From contig JAHFTP010000015.1 in the NCBI GenBank assembly GCA_023265495.1, forward strand, positions 1 through 11,694: DNA of 11,694 nucleotides. Direction: 5' to 3'. The notes beneath the pieces were generated by a model. The model did not search any database. It was given only the letters and a program-made list of their open reading frames with translations, and had not been told where the DNA came from. Every line of letters starts with the position of its first letter. Positions within the stretch are counted from its first letter, which is position 1. Of the stretch, positions 1-7,495 are shown piece after piece. Made by a program: the position numbers and the translations under genes. The stretch is from Chlamydiota bacterium (lineage in GTDB: Bacteria; Chlamydiota; Chlamydiia; Chlamydiales; Rhabdochlamydiaceae).

Positions 1-1208
1 ACGATGAGAAGATAATCACACATCCCCTTGGAGGTAATAATATCGAGTTCATAGGAAAGCCGCTCCGCAACGATAGCGAGAGGATCTTTTCCTGGATATA
101 TTTCCTGCACTTTACTGAGTTTGTCTGGCGTATATCGCTTAGCAATTCCCTCGCTGCAAAGCTGTTTCAGGAAGGCTTCTGCAGCGCTGATTCTTTCTTG
201 CTGTGTGTACTCTTTTCCTTCTAAAGAAGGAGAGACAAAAACAGGATAAAACTTGGTTTTAAGATCTAGGACAAAAGAACATTTTTCTGCGATTTCCCTT
301 GTTTGAGAAATAGCTGCAGGAACATCAGAAAAAATCTCTTCCATTTCTTTTGCTGTCTTAAAAAAACACTCGTGCGAAGGCGCTACTTTTCTTTTGGGAT
401 TAAGAACTTTCACTTTAGGATTTCCCTGAGAATCTTTCTCCCAAATCTCGCAAGGCTCTCCAGATTGGATATTCATCAATATCTCATGCGCCTTCCAATC
501 CTCTCTTGCTATATAGTGTGTGTCATTGGTTGCTACGCATTTGATAGACAGTGCCCGCGAAAGCTCTAATAAACGTTGATTCACCTTTTCTTGTTTTGCC
601 ACATAATCATAATAGCTTTGTAAAAGCCAACTCTCTTCATCCATCTTATCTATTCGAATATGATCATCTGACATCTTATGGCGCTGCAGCTCAAAATAGA
701 AATCCTCGCCAAAAGTCTGTTTGTACCAATCAATCTCTTCAAGTAAAAGACTTTCACTACTTTGTAAAATGAGCTGAGCGATCCTACCCTCTATGGAACC
801 GGAAAGGCAAATGAGCCCCTCTTTGTGATCAGCCAAGAGATTTTTATCTATACGTGGCGTGTAATAAAACCCTTCCATGTGCGCAAGGGACGAGAGTGCG
901 CATAAGTTTTTATATCCCTCTTTATCCTTAGCAAGAAGGACAATGGGATATCCGGCTGAGTGCCCGGGCATTTTCTTTTTCTCGAATCGAGAACTAGGAG
1001 CTACATAGAGCTCAATACCAATAATGGGCTTAATTTTTTGTGAATAACAAGCTTTGTAGAATTCTACGGTGCCGTAGAGATTTCCTTGATCCGTAAGAGC
1101 TAAGCAGTCCATGCCATACTCTACAGCTTTACTAGCAAGGTCCTCCACACTAGCTGTTGAATCTAAAATGGAATATTGAGAATGTACGTGCAGCGGCACC
1201 CAAGTCAT
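1..1208 (-). CDS. dnaE: DNA polymerase III alpha subunit, N-terminal part (truncated by window edge)
   Basis: Reading the minus strand from ATG at 1208 gives an open frame of 402 codons that runs off the left edge. DnaE is the replicative polymerase subunit; this part is the N-terminal PHP domain and the start of the polymerase core. Seen: LHVHSQYSILD at residues 6-16, ALTDQGNLYG at 37-46, GIELYV around 64-69, YKNLCALSS around 99-107, and a TNDTHY motif at 227-232. All match bacterial DnaE PHP signatures. The frame leaves the window at a SKGMCDYLLIV-like stretch that leads into the palm region. The start is supported by AAGGA (1215-1219) six bases upstream. Several PHP metal-ligand positions are replaced: Q41 where active enzymes have His, P88 for His and S138 for Cys. 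Proofreading by this domain is therefore unlikely. The gene lies 85 bp downstream of uhpC on the same strand. About two thirds of the protein is outside the window. Confidence 0.95.
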   Translation of the reverse strand, partial: MTWVPLHVHSQYSILDSTASVEDLASKAVEYGMDCLALTDQGNLYGTVEFYKACYSQKIKPIIGIELYVAPSSRFEKKKMPGHSAGYPIVLLAKDKEGYKNLCALSSLAHMEGFYYTPRIDKNLLADHKEGLICLSGSIEGRIAQLILQSSESLLLEEIDWYKQTFGEDFYFELQRHKMSDDHIRIDKMDEESWLLQSYYDYVAKQEKVNQRLLELSRALSIKCVATNDTHYIAREDWKAHEILMNIQSGEPCEIWEKDSQGNPKVKVLNPKRKVAPSHECFFKTAKEMEEIFSDVPAAISQTREIAEKCSFVLDLKTKFYPVFVSPSLEGKEYTQQERISAAEAFLKQLCSEGIAKRYTPDKLSKVQEIYPGKDPLAIVAERLSYELDIITSKGMCDYLLI

Positions 1209-1245
1209 GAGATTTCCTTGATTTTACGTGAGCAATAACTAGCTC

Positions 1246-1251
1246 ATCATA
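1246..1251 (-). promoter_or_regulatory. Possible -10 element for dnaE (weak)
   Basis: TATGAT on the minus strand, 37 bases before the dnaE start codon and downstream of the candidate uhpC terminator. No convincing -35 hexamer is seen 16-18 bases upstream, where the sequence is T-rich. If it is not real, dnaE would depend on readthrough from uhpC. Confidence 0.25.
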
Positions 1252-1264
1252 CCCAAAAAGAATT

Positions 1265-1294
1265 AAAAAGAAAGACCTTATGCGGTTTTCTCTT
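1265..1294 (-). terminator. Candidate intrinsic terminator after uhpC
   Basis: On the minus strand, AAGAGAAAACC (1294-1284) can pair with GGTCTTTCTT across a six-base loop (GCATAA), with one bulged C, and the 3' arm runs into a T tract ending at 1265. The hairpin starts at the uhpC stop codon. The stem is A/T-rich with only a few G-C pairs, so its strength is uncertain. Confidence 0.4.
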
Positions 1295-2673
1295 TAGGTG
1301 ACACCTTCCGCTTCGGGTGCTGCTTTTTTGCTTTCGTCTTCCTCTTCCACATACTTGGGATTGGATCTTACATTCCACAGCGGCAAGAGAAGTAATATAG
1401 ATACTACCCCACAAATGGCAAGAACAACAAAACAGCCATTCCATCCATATTCTTGTGTCATTTTTCCCAGAGGATACCCAGCTGATGCTGCTCCTAAATA
1501 AGCTACCCATCCTACAAAACCTGTAGCTGTTGCAGCCGCTTTTTTGTGCGATAGCTCCGCCGGAGCCATACCGATAAGCATTTGAGGACCAAAAACAAAG
1601 AAGCCAATGACAAACATGAGGGCTGAATCTAAAACAAGACTCTTATTAGGAGAAAACCACAGCCCGGCCAAAGCCACAATAATGCCTAAGCAAAAGAGTA
1701 GACTGACAGGAGATCTTCTTCCCTTGAAAATTTTATCGGATGCCCACCCCGCAACCAAACTACCGAATATTCCTCCGATTTCAAACCAGAACACACAAGA
1801 CCCGGCAGATAAAAGAGAATATCCCTTTGTTTCAACAAGAAAAAGAACACTCCAGTCATTGATGGCCGTGCGAATGACATAAACAAAAAAGTAGGAAGCC
1901 GCCAAAACCCAGATAAACTTATTATTGAGCACAAAATTAAATAATATTTCTTTGACACTCAGCTCTCTTTCATCTTCCTGATTTTTTTGAGCGGGGTAAT
2001 CATTCTTGAATTTTTCAATACTCGGCAATCCCAAAGATTGCGGGGTATCTCTCAGCCGATTAATGAGAAAAAAACCTACCCCTATACACATAATCCCTGG
2101 AACATACATGGAATAGCGCCATCCCCATTTCGCAGCACAAAAAGTGGCGATGAGGGGAATGAGAGCTCCACCTACGCTATGGGAGCTATTCCACACACCC
2201 CACCAAGAGCCTCTTTCTTTTTGAGAGTACCAATGCGTTAAGAGTCGTGCGCAGGGCGGCCATCCCCATCCTTGAAAACATCCGTTTAACCCCCAAAACA
2301 GTGCGAAAAAGAGGACTGAGGAGGACATGCCGAATAAAATATTAAAAACACCTGTCAAGATAAGGCCTATCGCCATGAAGTAACGAGGATTGGATCGATC
2401 TCCTAGCATCCCACTTAAAAACTTACTAAGCCCATAGGTCACGGAGAGTATCGTTCCCAATATTCCTAGCTGACCTTTGTCTAAGCCCAAATCAGCGATG
2501 AGCGCTGGCATCGCAAATGTAAAGCTTTTACGCGTGAAATAGTAAAAAACGTAACCGATATACATGCCATAGAAAGTGCGCAACCTCCAATAGCGATAAT
2601 TTTTCTTTACTGTTTCTTCGTCTTTTATTGCTTCTGCATGCGGGACGGGTTTTAGCAGGCCAAATACGCTCAC
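1294..2673 (-). CDS. uhpC: UhpC-like hexose-phosphate/phosphate antiporter (MFS, OPA family)
   Basis: A 459-residue inner-membrane protein with about 12 hydrophobic segments, the usual size for organophosphate:phosphate antiporters. Seen: an N-terminal NYRYWRLRTFYGMYIGY segment, then FYYFTRKSF with R48, and VYVIRTAINDW in the second half with R268. These two arginines match the pair that binds the phosphate group in GlpT/UhpT (Arg45 and Arg269 in GlpT). Family knowledge: the chlamydial UhpC homologue has been shown to import glucose-6-phosphate in exchange for phosphate, unlike E. coli UhpC, which is a sensor. Its role here is probably taking sugar phosphate from the host. I chose GTG at 2673 because GGAG lies six bases upstream. 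An in-frame GTG at 2685 would add four residues but has no ribosome binding site. The gene is followed by dnaE on the same strand, and it diverges from the gene at 2848. Confidence 0.9.
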   Translation of the reverse strand: MSVFGLLKPVPHAEAIKDEETVKKNYRYWRLRTFYGMYIGYVFYYFTRKSFTFAMPALIADLGLDKGQLGILGTILSVTYGLSKFLSGMLGDRSNPRYFMAIGLILTGVFNILFGMSSSVLFFALFWGLNGCFQGWGWPPCARLLTHWYSQKERGSWWGVWNSSHSVGGALIPLIATFCAAKWGWRYSMYVPGIMCIGVGFFLINRLRDTPQSLGLPSIEKFKNDYPAQKNQEDERELSVKEILFNFVLNNKFIWVLAASYFFVYVIRTAINDWSVLFLVETKGYSLLSAGSCVFWFEIGGIFGSLVAGWASDKIFKGRRSPVSLLFCLGIIVALAGLWFSPNKSLVLDSALMFVIGFFVFGPQMLIGMAPAELSHKKAAATATGFVGWVAYLGAASAGYPLGKMTQEYGWNGCFVVLAICGVVSILLLLPLWNVRSNPKYVEEEDESKKAAPEAEGVT

Positions 2674-2698
2674 ACGTAGCTCCACGTTATGTTTGTGA

Positions 2699-2711
2699 GA
2701 AAAAAATTATA
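2699..2711 (-). promoter_or_regulatory. Candidate uhpC promoter with perfect TATAAT -10 box
   Basis: The minus strand reads TATAAT at 2711-2706, with an upstream TG two bases before it (TGGT-TATAAT). The predicted transcript start is near 2699, giving a leader of about 26 nt to the GTG at 2673. The -35 region (TTCTTT at 17 bp spacing) is poor, which is common for chlamydial sigma-66 promoters. The very short leader argues against the GTG at 2685 as start. Confidence 0.5.
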
Positions 2712-2762
2712 ACCAGTGTCGAGATTAAAAAGAATCACTTTCTTCGTCAACGCATTTTTCTA

Positions 2763-2791
2763 TTTAAAAAAATATCTATACAGATTATGAA
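2763..2791 (+). promoter_or_regulatory. Possible promoter for the 2848-3495 gene
   Basis: TTTAAA at 2763-2768 and TATGAA at 2786-2791, separated by 17 bp, match the sigma-70-type consensus at 4 of 6 positions or better. The region is very A/T-rich, so chance matches are likely. It lies in the divergent gap shared with uhpC. Confidence 0.3.
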
Positions 2792-2847
2792 TGCAATTTA
2801 CGCAAAAAAAAGCTCGTCTTTTTGCGATACAGTAGGTGAGAGAAAAA

Positions 2848-3495
2848 ATGAGTGATTTACAAAAAAATATTGACCGGCCTGATATAGCGCCCATTCAGCA
2901 AATTCCATCCGTCTCCCCTATTGAAAAAGACAAACAAGGGGAAAATAGACCCTCCTATGAAGAAGAGGAAAAAGAAGCCACTCTTCACCCCTATCTTCTA
3001 GCCACAGTATTTTCTTACTTAAAAAGAATCATTATCTCTCTGACACATCAAAAAAAGACCTTGTCATCGCAGGACATCCAAGAATTGTACAACGATCTAT
3101 TACTAATGAAAGAATACTTACTTCGATTGGAGTTTGAGGATGAAAGCCGCAACCCTGATTTTCTTGAAACACTTTCCTCTTTGTGGAATAAATTTCTTAT
3201 AGATTTTAACCCTATGGAAATCAAAGAAGGGAAAAACAAGCTTTTTATTACACAACTCAAAGAATTTGTTAACCAGATTTCCCATTACCCATCGGGAGAA
3301 GAGCACTCTCTAGGTTTTTACCTGGCGCAGCATGTAGGTAGCGAATGGATCCCTTTCCCCTTTATGGACATGTTACAAGACCTCCACCTCGAGCATGAAA
3401 AAAAACAGGAAAACAGCTCCCTCCATCAGTGGGTACGCCTGTTAGAAGACATCATAGAAAGCGTCTCAGGAAAAAACGAGTCCACTCCAGCCTAA
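2848..3495 (+). CDS. Hypothetical acidic protein between uhpC and hisS
   Basis: I do not recognise this 215-residue protein. It has no signal peptide, no clear membrane segment and no cysteine. Residues 1-45 are polar and probably disordered, with several prolines and an acidic run (EEEEKE) at 38-43. From about residue 47 the pattern is amphipathic and helical: LHPYLLATVFSYLKRIIISL, then IQELYNDLLLMKEYLLRLEF, then a Trp/Phe-containing section (SLWNKFLIDF) and LGFYLAQHVGSEW. The C-terminal 35 residues are polar again, with one more helix (HQWVRLLEDIIESV). This composition could suit a secreted effector, a chaperone or a scaffold, but nothing in the sequence decides this. ATG at 2848 has AGGTGA eight bases upstream; an in-frame GTG at 2836 lacks such a site. 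Codon use resembles the neighbours and the frame is intact, so it looks like a real gene. It is absent from this position in Chlamydia as I recall that order. Confidence 0.75.
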   Translation: MSDLQKNIDRPDIAPIQQIPSVSPIEKDKQGENRPSYEEEEKEATLHPYLLATVFSYLKRIIISLTHQKKTLSSQDIQELYNDLLLMKEYLLRLEFEDESRNPDFLETLSSLWNKFLIDFNPMEIKEGKNKLFITQLKEFVNQISHYPSGEEHSLGFYLAQHVGSEWIPFPFMDMLQDLHLEHEKKQENSSLHQWVRLLEDIIESVSGKNESTPA

Positions 3496-3519
3496 AAGAC
3501 CCACATTTTTTTTCTTTTC

Positions 3520-3549
3520 TTTACTGTTTTAAGAAGACTCCATTATATT
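3520..3549 (+). promoter_or_regulatory. Candidate promoter for the hisS-aspS-mip-trmL-transporter run
   Basis: TTTACT (3520-3525) and TATATT (3544-3549) are separated by 18 bp. They match the sigma-70-type consensus at 4 of 6 and 5 of 6 positions. The predicted start near 3556 would leave a leader of about 26 nt before hisS. A T-rich tract after the upstream gene stop (3506-3520) has no hairpin before it, so readthrough from the 2848 gene remains possible. Confidence 0.4.
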
Positions 3550-3581
3550 TCTTCTCTAGCTATACCCTTTAAGAGATGCTC

Positions 3582-4880
3582 ATGCAATATTCCATACCCA
3601 AAGGCACATTTGACATTCTTCCCAAGGACCATGAAGAAGAGGACTCCTGGAAAAATTCAGATAAGTGGCAGTATTTAGAGTCTGTTATCCACGCAACTTG
3701 CGCTGATTATGGTTATAAAGAAATCAGGACTCCCATTTTTGAAAGAACAGAACTTTTTATTCGAGGAATAGGAGAAGGATCTGACATTGTCTCTAAAGAG
3801 ATGTACTCTTTTATAGATAAAGGGGAAAGATCTATGACTCTTCGCCCAGAAGGCACAGCGAGTGTCTTACGATCTTTTGTAGAACATCAATTACACAGCC
3901 ATCCCTCTCTCTACAAATATTATTACATTGGCCCCATGTTCCGCTATGAGAGACCTCAGTCTGGCCGTTATAGACAATTTCATCAGATGGGAGCAGAAGC
4001 AATTGGTATTGGGAGCCCGCAGCAAGATGTAGAAATGATCGATATGACCACCGAGCTTTATAGAAGACTAGGATTGAAAAACCTTACGGTCATGCTCAGT
4101 TCTGTAGGGGATGCCGTTTCTCGCCTCACTTATCATGAAGCTTTGAGAAGCTACCTTGCCCCCCATTTTGAGGAGCTATCAGCAGATAGCAAAGTGCGCT
4201 TTTCTAAAAACATATTGCGCATATGGGACTCCAAAGATTCAAAAGATCAAGAGCTTTTGCAAAAAGCCCCTCTCATTCAAGACTTTCTCGAAGGAGAGAC
4301 TAAGGAACACTTTGCCTCAGTGTGTCATTTACTCAAAAAAGAAGGGATATCGTATGTCATTAACCCCAAGCTTGTGCGCGGCCTAGACTATTACAACAAA
4401 ACCGTATTTGAAATTACATCAGAAGATCTTGGAGCACAAAGCAGCATAGGGGGAGGGGGCAGATACGATGGGTTTATTGAAACCCTTGGGGGGCCTTCTT
4501 TGCCATCGGTGGGATTTGCAACAGGTTTAGAAAGAGTTCTGCAAGTAATGATTAAACAACAAGCATTTTTTCCTACGGCACCACACCCCTTTATTTTCCT
4601 TATTCCCATGGGGGAAGAGGGGAAAAAATTCTGTTTTACCCTCGCTTGCTCTCTAAGACATGAAAAGATCCCTACAGAGATCGATCTCTCAGGAAAAAAG
4701 GTGCAACATGGATTGCAAATGGCTAACCACGTTTCAGCTACCTACGCCATTGTTATCGGCGACAATGAGCTACAAGCTAAGCAGCTGCAAATAAAACATA
4801 TGCAAACGAGGCAAGTGCATATGACATCCATTGACGACCTTGTCTCAAAAATCAAAGAAATGAGGAAAACTGATGTTTGA
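3582..4880 (+). CDS. hisS: Histidyl-tRNA synthetase
   Basis: This class II synthetase charges tRNA(His) with histidine in the cytosol. The 432-residue length is normal for the bacterial enzyme. Seen in order: the N-terminal PKGTFDILP segment typical of HisRS (around residues 6-14), motif 1 region FERTELFIRGIGEGSD, motif 2 MFRYERPQSGRYRQFHQMG at about 119-137, the HisA histidine-binding signature LVRGLDYYNKTVFEI at 264-278, motif 3 GFATGLERVL at 311-320, and a C-terminal anticodon-binding domain from about 335 with LSGKKVQHGLQMAN. I chose ATG at 3582 because AAGAGA lies about six bases upstream. The in-frame ATG at 3576 directly abuts that site and would add two residues. The stop codon overlaps the start of aspS by 8 nt, suggesting coupled translation. 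Confidence 0.97.
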   Translation: MQYSIPKGTFDILPKDHEEEDSWKNSDKWQYLESVIHATCADYGYKEIRTPIFERTELFIRGIGEGSDIVSKEMYSFIDKGERSMTLRPEGTASVLRSFVEHQLHSHPSLYKYYYIGPMFRYERPQSGRYRQFHQMGAEAIGIGSPQQDVEMIDMTTELYRRLGLKNLTVMLSSVGDAVSRLTYHEALRSYLAPHFEELSADSKVRFSKNILRIWDSKDSKDQELLQKAPLIQDFLEGETKEHFASVCHLLKKEGISYVINPKLVRGLDYYNKTVFEITSEDLGAQSSIGGGGRYDGFIETLGGPSLPSVGFATGLERVLQVMIKQQAFFPTAPHPFIFLIPMGEEGKKFCFTLACSLRHEKIPTEIDLSGKKVQHGLQMANHVSATYAIVIGDNELQAKQLQIKHMQTRQVHMTSIDDLVSKIKEMRKTDV

Positions 4881-6660
4881 CTTTCAAAGGACCCACACTT
4901 GTGGTTCACTCAATCGATCCAACTTAAATCAACAAGTAACCCTTTCCGGATGGGTACATAGACGCAGAGACCATGGAGGCCTCATATTTATCGATCTAAG
5001 AGACAGATTTGGACTTACACAACTCCTATTTGACCCTAAAGTTGATGCCAAAACCCACGAAGAAGCTGCTAAACTCCGCAGCGAGTGGGTGATTTCTATT
5101 AAAGGTAAAGTGATACCCAGAGCGGAAGGGATGACAAATACCAAACTGGCTACTGGAGAAATTGAGATTGAAGTCAACGGTTTACACATCCTATCTCAAG
5201 CAAAAACTCCTCCTTTTTCCATTGCGGAAGAAGAGCTCGATGTCAACGAAGAATTGCGACTGAAATTCAGATACCTAGACATACGCAGAGGGATCATTAG
5301 TAAAAACTTAGAGCTACGCCACAGAGCCATGCTACACACGCGCAATTTCATGTCCTCGCAGGGTTTTCTAGAAATATCCACTCCTATTCTCGCCAAATCA
5401 ACACCTGAGGGAGCAAGGGACTATCTCGTACCTTCAAGGATACATCCTGGAAATTTTTATGCTCTGCCACAATCCCCACAAATTTTTAAGCAGCTGCTTA
5501 TGGTATCTGGCATGGACAGATATTTCCAAATAGCTTCCTGCTTTCGCGATGAGGACCTGCGTGCTGATAGACAACCAGAATTCACCCAGATTGATATTGA
5601 AATGAGCTTTGGAACGCCTGATGTTCTGATGCAAATCCTAGAAAACTTGATGGCCACGCTATTTAAGGAAACAATCGGCGTATCTGTGAAAACAGATTTT
5701 TGCAAAATGCCCTACAAAGATGCATTAGAATTCTATGGTACAGATAGGCCAGATTTACGGTATGACATGCAACTCATCCGTCTTGATGACATTGCGCAAA
5801 GGTCTCAATTTACTGTTTTGCTCGATCAACTCCAAGCAGGAGGAATAGTAAAAGGGATTTGCGTTAAGCAAGGATCCGATATCTCAAGGAAGGAGATTGA
5901 CGAATACACACAATTTGTTAGCAAGTTTGGACTGCAAGGTCTCGCATGGATGAAACTACAAACAGATGGATTATCCTCTAGCATAGTCAAATTCTTTTCC
6001 GAAGATCTACTTAAAGAGTTGACCCAGAAAATGGACATGCAAATAGGGGACTTAATCTTTATCGCAGCAGGACCGGAAGACAAGGTCAACCAGGGACTTG
6101 ATCATCTAAGAAGAAAGCTTGCAAGGGATAGAGACCTGATGTCTGCAGACAAATACTGTTTTCTATGGGTAGTAGACTTCCCTCTGTTCCGCTACAACCC
6201 TGAAGATAAAAGGATGGAAAGTGAGCACCATCCGTTTACCTCGCCCAACTTCGATGACATTTCTCTACTAGACAAAGAGCCATTGAAGGCAAGGGCTCTA
6301 GCCTACGACCTCGTGCTCAATGGCTACGAGATCGGAGGGGGATCTCAAAGAATTCATAATGGGACTCTGCAGGAAAAGATTTTTTCCTTACTCCAGTTAA
6401 CCGAAAAAGAAATCAAAGAAAAGTTTGGATTCTTTGTAGATGCCCTGAAATACGGCACACCTCCCCATTTAGGGTTTGCCTTTGGCTTAGATAGAATCAT
6501 TATGCTGCTTGCAAAAACAGAAAATATCCGAGATGTCATAGCATTCCCTAAAACACAAAAAGCAAGTGATTTAATGATGCAGTGTCCTTCACCCGTTTCT
6601 AAACAGCAATTGCATGAGCTGGAAATATCTGCTGAGCCAACCGAAATCGCTTGGATATAA
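4873..6660 (+). CDS. aspS: Aspartyl-tRNA synthetase, likely non-discriminating (Asp/Asn)
   Basis: A class IIb synthetase of 595 residues, the bacterial type with an inserted GAD domain. Seen: an N-terminal OB-fold anticodon-binding domain (about 1-110) with GWVHRRRDHGGLIFIDLRDR, the QSPQIFKQLLM stretch, motif 2 FRDEDLRADRQPEFTQIDIE from residue 224, a GAD insert from about 295 to 405 after RPDLRYDMQL, and motif 3 GFAFGLDRIIMLL at 534-546. H34 in RRRDHGG and G86 in RAEGMTN match the pair reported to relax tRNA choice in Pseudomonas-type AspRS (His31/Gly81). Discriminating E. coli AspRS has Leu at the first position. I infer that it also forms Asp-tRNA(Asn), which GatCAB would amidate; chlamydiae are known to use GatCAB and lack AsnRS. 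The start overlaps hisS by 8 nt, with GAGGA six bases upstream. Confidence 0.97.
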   Translation: MFDFQRTHTCGSLNRSNLNQQVTLSGWVHRRRDHGGLIFIDLRDRFGLTQLLFDPKVDAKTHEEAAKLRSEWVISIKGKVIPRAEGMTNTKLATGEIEIEVNGLHILSQAKTPPFSIAEEELDVNEELRLKFRYLDIRRGIISKNLELRHRAMLHTRNFMSSQGFLEISTPILAKSTPEGARDYLVPSRIHPGNFYALPQSPQIFKQLLMVSGMDRYFQIASCFRDEDLRADRQPEFTQIDIEMSFGTPDVLMQILENLMATLFKETIGVSVKTDFCKMPYKDALEFYGTDRPDLRYDMQLIRLDDIAQRSQFTVLLDQLQAGGIVKGICVKQGSDISRKEIDEYTQFVSKFGLQGLAWMKLQTDGLSSSIVKFFSEDLLKELTQKMDMQIGDLIFIAAGPEDKVNQGLDHLRRKLARDRDLMSADKYCFLWVVDFPLFRYNPEDKRMESEHHPFTSPNFDDISLLDKEPLKARALAYDLVLNGYEIGGGSQRIHNGTLQEKIFSLLQLTEKEIKEKFGFFVDALKYGTPPHLGFAFGLDRIIMLLAKTENIRDVIAFPKTQKASDLMMQCPSPVSKQQLHELEISAEPTEIAWI

Positions 6661-6700
6661 TTTTCAGGATACTTTACATTAGAACCATTTGAGGCCACCT

Positions 6701-7486
6701 ATGAAACAAAAATCTGCACTACTTACCGTTTTCTCTTGTTTAGTCTTATCTTGCTATGCAGAAGAAGGAAGCGACAAAACAACCCCAGCTGCCAAAGAGA
6801 AAAACCATCAAATAGAAACCAAAAAAATATCGGAAGCCATCGGACATATGATTGGGAAAAATATGGAATCTTTAGGATTTCAATTTGACATCCAATATGT
6901 AATTAAGGGGCTCAAAGATGGCGCTGCGGGAAAAGACTCTCCCATGACTGAAGTGGAGTGCATTCAGGCAATTACTGAAGCGCAAGAAAAAGCCTTTGAG
7001 GAACAGTCCAAAGTCAACCTAGCAAAAGCAGAAGATTTTCTACAGAAAAACGCTTCTGTCAAAGATGTAGTGAGTCTAGAAGGTGGGAAGGTGCAATATA
7101 GAGTAGAAAAGGAAGGAGATGGCCCTAGTATACAAAGGGATTTTTCCCCTCTTATTCGCTATGTAGGAAAATTTATTGACGGCAAAGAGTTTGCAGCATC
7201 TAAAGAAGATGAGCCTATGGCTTTAGAAGAAGTCATTCCCGGTTTAAGGCAAGCCATGATTGGGATGAAAGAGGGGGAAAAAAGAACAATCTTCATCCAC
7301 CCTACCTTTGCTTATGGAACCCAAGGGATGCTTCCTCCCAATTCTCTGTTGACTTTTGAAGTGGAAATTGTGAAAGCCAACTTTGAGAAAAAAGAGGAAA
7401 AACAACAACCGGCTTCTTCTAAAGAGAGCAAAAAAACAAATCAGGAAATTGCTTTTCCTGAGCAGAGTTTCGAAAAGGTTCGCTAG
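6701..7486 (+). CDS. mip: Mip-like FKBP-type peptidyl-prolyl cis-trans isomerase, probable lipoprotein
   Basis: A 261-residue exported protein. ATG at 6701 has GAGG six bases upstream. Residues 1-20 form a signal peptide with VLSC ending at C18 (a lipobox-like site, though Leu at -2 is atypical) and an alternative signal peptidase I site after A20. Residues about 30-110 resemble the helical FKBP N-terminal dimerisation domain (AIGHMIGKNMESLG). The FKBP catalytic domain covers about 145-225: IRYVGKFIDGKEF, VIPGLRQAMIGMKEGEKR, FAYGTQGMLPPNSLLTFEVEI. Y205 and F219 match Tyr82 and Phe99 of FKBP12, but A165 stands where Asp37 is usual and L182 where Trp59 is usual. The tail is charged and low in complexity (Lys/Glu/Ser). 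In Chlamydia, Mip is a lipoprotein linked to infection. The gene is 40 bp after aspS and 9 bp before trmL. Confidence 0.92.
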   Translation: MKQKSALLTVFSCLVLSCYAEEGSDKTTPAAKEKNHQIETKKISEAIGHMIGKNMESLGFQFDIQYVIKGLKDGAAGKDSPMTEVECIQAITEAQEKAFEEQSKVNLAKAEDFLQKNASVKDVVSLEGGKVQYRVEKEGDGPSIQRDFSPLIRYVGKFIDGKEFAASKEDEPMALEEVIPGLRQAMIGMKEGEKRTIFIHPTFAYGTQGMLPPNSLLTFEVEIVKANFEKKEEKQQPASSKESKKTNQEIAFPEQSFEKVR

Positions 7487-7495
7487 CGCTTCCCT

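Noticed and set aside
303..772. Two overlapping plus-strand open frames near the left edge
   Set aside because: They are antisense to the continuous dnaE frame and show no motif.
3506..3520. T-rich tract after the 2848-3495 gene, considered as a terminator
   Set aside because: No stem of useful length precedes the tract, so an intrinsic terminator is not supported.
6354..6698. 114-codon minus-strand open frame
   Set aside because: It lies antisense to the end of aspS, whose motif 3 is in this stretch. Its translation shows no recognisable motif and there is no ribosome binding site.
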